Below are positions 59,749 to 64,000 of a DNA stretch of 64,000 nt, piece by piece (positions within the stretch are counted from its first letter, which is position 1; each line of letters starts with the position of its first letter). The notes under the pieces are model-generated. The model searched no databases. It was not told the origin of the DNA and worked only from the letters and a program-made list of their open reading frames with translations. Origin of the DNA: Corynebacterium sp. CNJ-954 (GTDB lineage: Bacteria > Actinomycetota > Actinomycetes > Mycobacteriales > Mycobacteriaceae); contig NZ_MKKI01000041.1 of the NCBI RefSeq assembly GCF_001942345.1, positions 1 through 64,000 of the forward strand, read 5' to 3'. The position numbers and the translations under genes are program-made.

Positions 59749-60398
59749 TCCCGGTTCTCCCGGAACCCCTCCAGCTTCTGCTGCAGTTCGACGATACCCT
59801 GACCGGAGAAGCAGTCGGTGAGGACGACGGGGTTGCCGTCACGTACGTCCACGGCGTCGGCGTTCATCACGGTGAGGTCGCAGCGCACGTACTGGGCGAT
59901 GTCGGTCTTGTTGATCACCAGGATGTCCGACTCGGTGATGCCGGGCCCCCGCTTCTTCGGCATCTTCTGCCCCTCTGCGGTGTCCAGCACGAAGACGAAC
60001 ACGTCCACCAGCGCCGGGGAGAAGGTGAGCGTGAGGTTGTCGCCGCCGGACTCGAAGAACAGGGTGTCGATCTCCGGATGTTCGTCGAGCAGGTCGGCGG
60101 CGGTCATGAGGTTCATCGTCGGGTCGTCACGCACCGCGGTGTGCGGGCAGGAGCCGGTCTCCACACCGATGACCACGTCGGGACTGATCACCCCGTCAAG
60201 CTCCCGGCGGACGTGCATGGCGTCCTCCTGGGTGTAGATGTCGTTGGTGATCACCCCCACCTGGCGTCCGGCCTCGGCGAACCGGGGCACCAATGCCTCG
60301 ATCAGGGCGGTCTTGCCGGAGCCGACGGGGCCGCCGATGCCGATACGAAGCGGCGAACCGGTGCCGGTGACGGGGTCAGGGGTACTCGGGGTAGTCAT
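59745..60398 (-). CDS. ureG: Urease accessory GTPase UreG
   Basis: A 217-residue SIMIBI GTPase driving nickel delivery to urease. GIGGPVGSGKTALIEAL is the P-loop; GVETGSCPHTAVRDD contains the metal-binding Cys-Pro-His motif; ESGGDNLTLTFSP and INKTDIAQYV (NKxD) are present. It lies 15 nt after ureF. Confidence 0.96.
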   Translation of the reverse strand: MTTPSTPDPVTGTGSPLRIGIGGPVGSGKTALIEALVPRFAEAGRQVGVITNDIYTQEDAMHVRRELDGVISPDVVIGVETGSCPHTAVRDDPTMNLMTAADLLDEHPEIDTLFFESGGDNLTLTFSPALVDVFVFVLDTAEGQKMPKKRGPGITESDILVINKTDIAQYVRCDLTVMNADAVDVRDGNPVVLTDCFSGQGIVELQQKLEGFRENRE

Positions 60399-60413
60399 GG
60401 GGTGATTTCCTCT

Positions 60414-61139
60414 CTAGCTCATGAACAGTCGTGCGGGGGCGGTCTCGTGCGCGGCGGAGGCCAGGTCACTGCCGGGGCTGGCCCGTCCCACCATGCTCCA
60501 GTCGCCGTTGGCGAGAAGCTCTGCGGCGGTACGGACGGCCCGGTCGGCGACCTCCGCGATCACCGGGTGTGCGGCGGTGATGGCGACCTGGGCACCGATG
60601 TGGTCACACTGACGCAGCCGCAGCGCCGCACCAGCCCATCCGACGGCGAGACCGGTGAGTTCGGTGGCGACAGCGGTTGCTGCATCCAACCCGTGGCACG
60701 CGTGTATCAGACCGGCGGCGACAGCCTGGTTCCCGGGAGCCTCCTTGGCTGCGACCGCCGCGGCGTACTCCCGGAGGGCCACCGGCTGATCCTCACCAAG
60801 CCGGTCGGCGACCTGAGCGGTGACCTGCAGAAGCTGGCGCCCCACCCGGGACGACGCACGCCGGAGTTCGCCGGTGACCTTCGTCGCGGCGAGTTCATGG
60901 TCCAGGGTGACCAGGGTGGCGAGGTCGTCCGTCATCACCGCGGCCGCCGTCGCCACACCGTCACCGGGCCCGGCGGTGTGGCGCAGATGGTCGGTCAGCA
61001 CGTCCGTGACCTGCTGCGTCCCACGGACCCGTCCGGCCTGCACCAGCCCCTCCAGTCCGTGGGACAGGGTGTAGCGTCCCGACGGGTAGGCGGAGTCTGC
61101 GTAGGTCAGGGCCTGCAGGAACGGGAGCATCGGGAGCAT
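60414..61139 (-). CDS. ureF: Urease accessory protein UreF
   Basis: A 241-residue all-helical UreF: LQALTYADSAYPSGRYTLSHGLEGLVQAG at the N-terminus is characteristic; RASSRVGRQLL and VAAGLIHACHGLD follow. It links UreD to UreG. ATG overlaps the ureC stop by one base (TGATG at 61137-61141), where ureE would usually be expected in between. Confidence 0.92.
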   Translation of the reverse strand: MLPMLPFLQALTYADSAYPSGRYTLSHGLEGLVQAGRVRGTQQVTDVLTDHLRHTAGPGDGVATAAAVMTDDLATLVTLDHELAATKVTGELRRASSRVGRQLLQVTAQVADRLGEDQPVALREYAAAVAAKEAPGNQAVAAGLIHACHGLDAATAVATELTGLAVGWAGAALRLRQCDHIGAQVAITAAHPVIAEVADRAVRTAAELLANGDWSMVGRASPGSDLASAAHETAPARLFMS

Positions 61140-62860
61140 CAGAACAAGAAGAACTTCTGCGCCAGCGGCAGTGTGGTCGCCGGGGCGATCGTTGCGGCGA
61201 CGCCGTCGACGGTGACCTCGTAGGTGTCCGGGTCCACGGCGATGTCGGCGAGACGGTCATTGCGGACCATGTCCTCCTTGCCGATGTCACGGGTGCCGGT
61301 CACCGGCAGGACGGTCGAGGTCAGTCCGAGTTGTTCGGGGACGCCCGCCGCGATCGCCGCGGCGGACATGAACGTCACCCGGGTGCTCTGCAGGGCCGTC
61401 CCGTAGTTGGCGAACTGGTCACGGTAGAGGACTGGCTGCGGGGTGGCCAGGGACGCGTTCGGGTCACCCATCTGCGCGTAGGCGATACGCCCCTGACGCA
61501 GCACCAGGCGGGGCTTCGCGGCGAAGGAGTCGACCGGCCACAGCACCAGGTCGGCCAGTTTGCCCGGCTCGATACTGCCGACGTAACCGCCGATGCCCTG
61601 GGCGATCGCCGGGTTGACCGTCATCTTCGCCAGGTAGCGCAGCACCCGGTTGTTGTCGGCACCGGTACCGGCGTCCCCGTCCAGTTCACCGAGCTGCTCC
61701 CGGCAGTGGTGGGCGGTCTGGAACGCGCGGATCCAGGACTCGCCGACCCGCCCCATCGCCTGGGAGTCGGAGCTGAAGATGCTGATGATGCCGAGGTCGT
61801 GGAGCACGGTCTCCGCGGCGATCGTCTCGGCGCGCACCCGGGAGTCCGCGAAGGCCACATCCTCCGGAATGTCGTGCGAGAGGTGGTGGCAGACCATCAC
61901 CATGTCCAGCAGCTCTTCCACGGAATTCACCGTGTACGGCAACGTGGGGTTGGTGGAGGCCGGCAGGACATTCGGCATGCCCGTGACCCGCAGGATGTCG
62001 GGCGCGTGGCCTCCGCCGGCCCCCTCCGAATGGAAGGTGTGCACAGGACGTCCCTTGAACGCGCGGGCGGTGGACTCGAAGAAGCCGCCTTCGTTGAGGG
62101 TGTCGGTGTGGATGGCGAGCTGGACGTCGAATTCGTCGCAGACGTCCATGGCGTTGCGGATGTTCGCCGGAGTCGCGCCCCAGTCCTCGTGGATCTTCAG
62201 CCCGGCGGCCCCTCCACGGATCTGCGCGGCCAGTGCGTCCGGAAGCGCGCCGGAACCCTTGCCGAGGAAGCCGGTGTTCACCGGCATGCCCTCAGCGGCC
62301 CGCAGCATGAACTGCACGCCGGACGCCCCGGGCGTGCAGGTGGTGCCGAGGGTGCCCTCGGCCGGTCCGGTGCCGCCACCGAAGAAGGTGGTGATGCCGT
62401 TGGCCAGGCCGTGCTCGGCCTGCTGCGGGGTGATGTAGTGGATGTGGGTGTCCACGCCCCCGGCGGTGAGGATGCGGTGCTCACCGGCGATGACCTCGGT
62501 ACCTGGCCCGATGACCAGGTCGGGGTCGACACCGTCCTGCGTGTTGGGGTTGCCTGCCTTGCCGATCTTCACGATGCGGCCGTCGCGGATGCCGACATCA
62601 CCTTTGACGACACCGACCACCGCGTCGAGGACGATGGCGCCGGTGATGACGGTGTCCAGGGCGTTCCCGACGGCGGTGGGGTCCTGGGCCATGCCGTCAC
62701 GCACCGCCTTGCCGCCGCCGTACACGGACTCGTCACCGTAGGAGTCGGCGAGATAGTCGCAGTCGATGCGCACCTGCAGGCACGTGTCCGCCAGGGTGAC
62801 GGTGTCACCGGTGGTCGGGCCGTAGATCTCGGTGTAGCGGGACCGGTCGATGGTGCTCAT
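61139..62860 (-). CDS. ureC: Urease alpha subunit
   Basis: The 573-residue catalytic subunit. [14 protein letters not shown] binds nickel; [12 protein letters not shown] has the Lys carbamylated to bridge both nickels; [22 protein letters not shown] carries the flap Cys and catalytic His; [12 protein letters not shown] follows. All key residues are present, so it should be active given UreA. ATG overlaps the ureB stop (ATGA). Confidence 0.97.
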   Translation of the reverse strand: MSTIDRSRYTEIYGPTTGDTVTLADTCLQVRIDCDYLADSYGDESVYGGGKAVRDGMAQDPTAVGNALDTVITGAIVLDAVVGVVKGDVGIRDGRIVKIGKAGNPNTQDGVDPDLVIGPGTEVIAGEHRILTAGGVDTHIHYITPQQAEHGLANGITTFFGGGTGPAEGTLGTTCTPGASGVQFMLRAAEGMPVNTGFLGKGSGALPDALAAQIRGGAAGLKIHEDWGATPANIRNAMDVCDEFDVQLAIHTDTLNEGGFFESTARAFKGRPVHTFHSEGAGGGHAPDILRVTGMPNVLPASTNPTLPYTVNSVEELLDMVMVCHHLSHDIPEDVAFADSRVRAETIAAETVLHDLGIISIFSSDSQAMGRVGESWIRAFQTAHHCREQLGELDGDAGTGADNNRVLRYLAKMTVNPAIAQGIGGYVGSIEPGKLADLVLWPVDSFAAKPRLVLRQGRIAYAQMGDPNASLATPQPVLYRDQFANYGTALQSTRVTFMSAAAIAAGVPEQLGLTSTVLPVTGTRDIGKEDMVRNDRLADIAVDPDTYEVTVDGVAATIAPATTLPLAQKFFLF

Positions 62861-63255
62861 GGGAGGATCTCCAGCTCATCGTTGGTGGCGAGGAAGCCCG
62901 GCAGGTTCTCCAGGGCGCGGGCTTTCACCGCCGGATCGTCGAGGCACCCTTCGACCAGTCCCGCGAAACCGTGCAGGATGCGCCGACCACCGAAGTCCAC
63001 CAGGGTGACCTCGCGGGAATCGCCCGGTTCGAAGCGCACCGCCAGTCCCGAGGGAATGTCCAGATGCATGCCCCACGCCGCCTCACGGTCGACGCTGAGG
63101 GCCGGGTTGACCTCGAAGAAATGGTAGTGGGAGCCCACCTGGACGGCCCGGTCACCGGTGTTCGACACCCGGAGGGTCCTGGTGGCACGCCCCGGGTTCA
63201 GCTCGACCACCGACGGCTGGTCTGAGGCCTGACCGTAGCTGACGGATCCGGACAT
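62857..63255 (-). CDS. ureB: Urease beta subunit
   Basis: A 132-residue Ure[33 protein letters not shown] is the family signature, with [17 protein letters not shown] downstream. It lies 9 bp after the chelatase-like gene; ureA is not between them. Confidence 0.95.
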   Translation of the reverse strand: MSGSVSYGQASDQPSVVELNPGRATRTLRVSNTGDRAVQVGSHYHFFEVNPALSVDREAAWGMHLDIPSGLAVRFEPGDSREVTLVDFGGRRILHGFAGLVEGCLDDPAVKARALENLPGFLATNDELEILP

Positions 63256-63264
63256 GGGGCTCTC

Positions 63265-64000
63265 CTAGTGGTGGTGGGAGTGGGAATGGCTGTGCGGGTG
63301 GGAGTGCGTGTGCCCGTCCTCGTCGCCGTGCGAGTGGGCGAAACCGGTGGCGTGGTCCGCGAGCAGACCCGCAGCGATGCCGTCGTCATGATGATCACGA
63401 AGCAGGTGCAGCGCGGTGTGCGATGCACGTTGTACGGCGGTGGCCAGGGACGACGGCCGGAACAACGGGGCCCCATGATCCGCGCCCAGATCAGCACGGA
63501 TCTCCGCGACACCCGTGGCACCGAGGAGACGGAGGCGCTCGCGCGCGGTGTCCGGTGACGGCCACGACCCCTCGAAGGTGACCTCCACCAGGAGATTCTC
63601 GGAGAACTGCTGGGCGAGCCGCACCCGGCGCAGCAGTTCTGCGTCGGCGAACGGGTCGACGGTGTTCGCACGGAACAGGACACCGTCGTGCGACACCGCC
63701 GCAGCACGCAGGTGGCGCCGCATCTCGGCGACGGCGCGGGTCGCGTCGATCAGTGACGGTCCGAGCACGACCTGCGTCCCGGAACGCCGCGCCCACTGCA
63801 ACGCCTGGGCGGCCTGGGTGACCGACGTCAGCGCGCGCCCCGTCCCCGCCGGAATGACCACCAGCGGAACGTCCTGCGTGCGAACCTCTTCGGCGTGGCG
63901 GGAAAGACCGCGGGGGCCGGTGACCACCGGCACCCCCGTGGCGTCCTGCAGGGCGGACGGGGTCGGCGCCTCGGGGCCGGCGTAGAGGACGGTGACGCTC
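63265..64000 (-). CDS. CbiX/sirohydrochlorin chelatase-like protein with His-rich C-terminus, 5'-partial
   Basis: At least 245 residues; the frame is open to the window edge, where it reads SVTVLYAGPEAPTPS. Two lobes resemble CbiX-type chelatases: VPLVVIPAGTGRALTSV and GTQVVLGPSLIDATRAV in the first, LLVEVTFEGSWPSPDTARERLRLLGATG in the second. The last 24 or so residues are strongly His-rich (HTHSHPHSHSHSHHH), as in nickel-handling proteins such as UreE or HypB. The position before ureB, in an operon without ureE here, suggests a nickel chaperone or store. The fold assignment is tentative. Confidence 0.6.
   Translation of the reverse strand, partial: SVTVLYAGPEAPTPSALQDATGVPVVTGPRGLSRHAEEVRTQDVPLVVIPAGTGRALTSVTQAAQALQWARRSGTQVVLGPSLIDATRAVAEMRRHLRAAAVSHDGVLFRANTVDPFADAELLRRVRLAQQFSENLLVEVTFEGSWPSPDTARERLRLLGATGVAEIRADLGADHGAPLFRPSSLATAVQRASHTALHLLRDHHDDGIAAGLLADHATGFAHSHGDEDGHTHSHPHSHSHSHHH

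Noticed and set aside
61331..63127. A 598-residue plus-strand frame opposite ureC and ureB
   Set aside because: Antisense to urease genes with perfect active-site motifs; no family resemblance.
1..64000. CRISPR array, prophage or insertion sequence
   Set aside because: No regularly spaced repeats, phage structural genes, transposase or integrase were found on either strand; tRNA genes show no adjacent partial tRNA repeat marking an attachment site.

Overview
The window is about 64 kb of densely coding, high-GC actinobacterial chromosome, most probably from a high-GC Corynebacterium (sensu lato). The evidence is a Pat-type aromatic aminotransferase, the TadA / TadA-associated protein / TyrA cluster, DUF222-HNH (13E12-type) genes, an Abhydrolase_9 protein, a tmsA/tmsB-like pair for 10-methyl-branched fatty acids, a urease operon, and DtxR-like iron boxes. 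Many genes carry a TANNNT -10 hexamer only 6-8 nt before the start codon, which suggests leaderless mRNAs. Species cannot be fixed from sequence alone. No prophage, insertion sequence, rRNA or CRISPR array was seen, and no gene-free stretch exceeds 300 bases.

Layout. 1-8.5 kb: a partial HNH gene, an NADP-dependent oxidoreductase, tgt, a divergent MarR/SDR pair with twin operators, a CMD-protein gene with an ECF41-type sigma factor and its matching promoter, and an MMPL transporter. 8.5-13.9 kb: a fructose-type PTS regulon (HAD phosphatase and class II aldolase on the minus strand; DeoR regulator, 1-phosphofructokinase and PTS EIIBCA on the plus strand). 13.9-16.4 kb: tRNA-Ser(CGA), a small MT0933-like gene, tadA, its associated protein, and tyrA. 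16.4-24.6 kb: envelope and secreted functions (two serine-hydrolase paralogues, one frameshifted; an anchored protein; an Abhydrolase_9 protein; a secreted phospholipase A2), a two-component system, a condensation-domain protein and an alpha/beta hydrolase. 24.6-31.4 kb: two identical tRNA-Arg(ACG) genes, tRNA-Ser(GCT), pat, a septum-formation lipoprotein and the tmsB/tmsA pair. 31.4-41.3 kb: hrpB, DUF488, an intact DUF222-HNH gene, and small metabolic and regulatory genes including gamma carbonic anhydrase and a SIR2 deacylase. 41.2-46.2 kb: a frameshifted NCS1 permease, bioD, bioA and a frameshifted bioF.

46.2-55.5 kb is the most unusual part, a siderophore-iron locus. One minus-strand operon encodes a siderophore-interacting protein fused to a methyltransferase-like domain, two substrate-binding lipoproteins and two exporter-fold ABC half-transporters. 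The two ATPase domains have decayed in complementary ways, so only one composite ATP site should work. A divergent regulator consists of two consecutive AraC units in one chain, and two DtxR-like boxes lie in the shared promoter region. No FecCD-type permease is present.

55.5-64 kb: a SIR2 pseudogene, an XRE/membrane-protein pair, a Phd/PIN toxin-antitoxin module, a RhuM-family gene with a 37-bp internal palindrome, and urease genes ureB-C-F-G-D preceded by a CbiX-like chelatase with a histidine-rich tail, which runs off the window edge. ureE is absent from its usual place.

Four reading frames (the first HNH gene, a serine hydrolase, the NCS1 permease, bioF) are each broken by one base. They may be real lesions or indel errors in the assembly.
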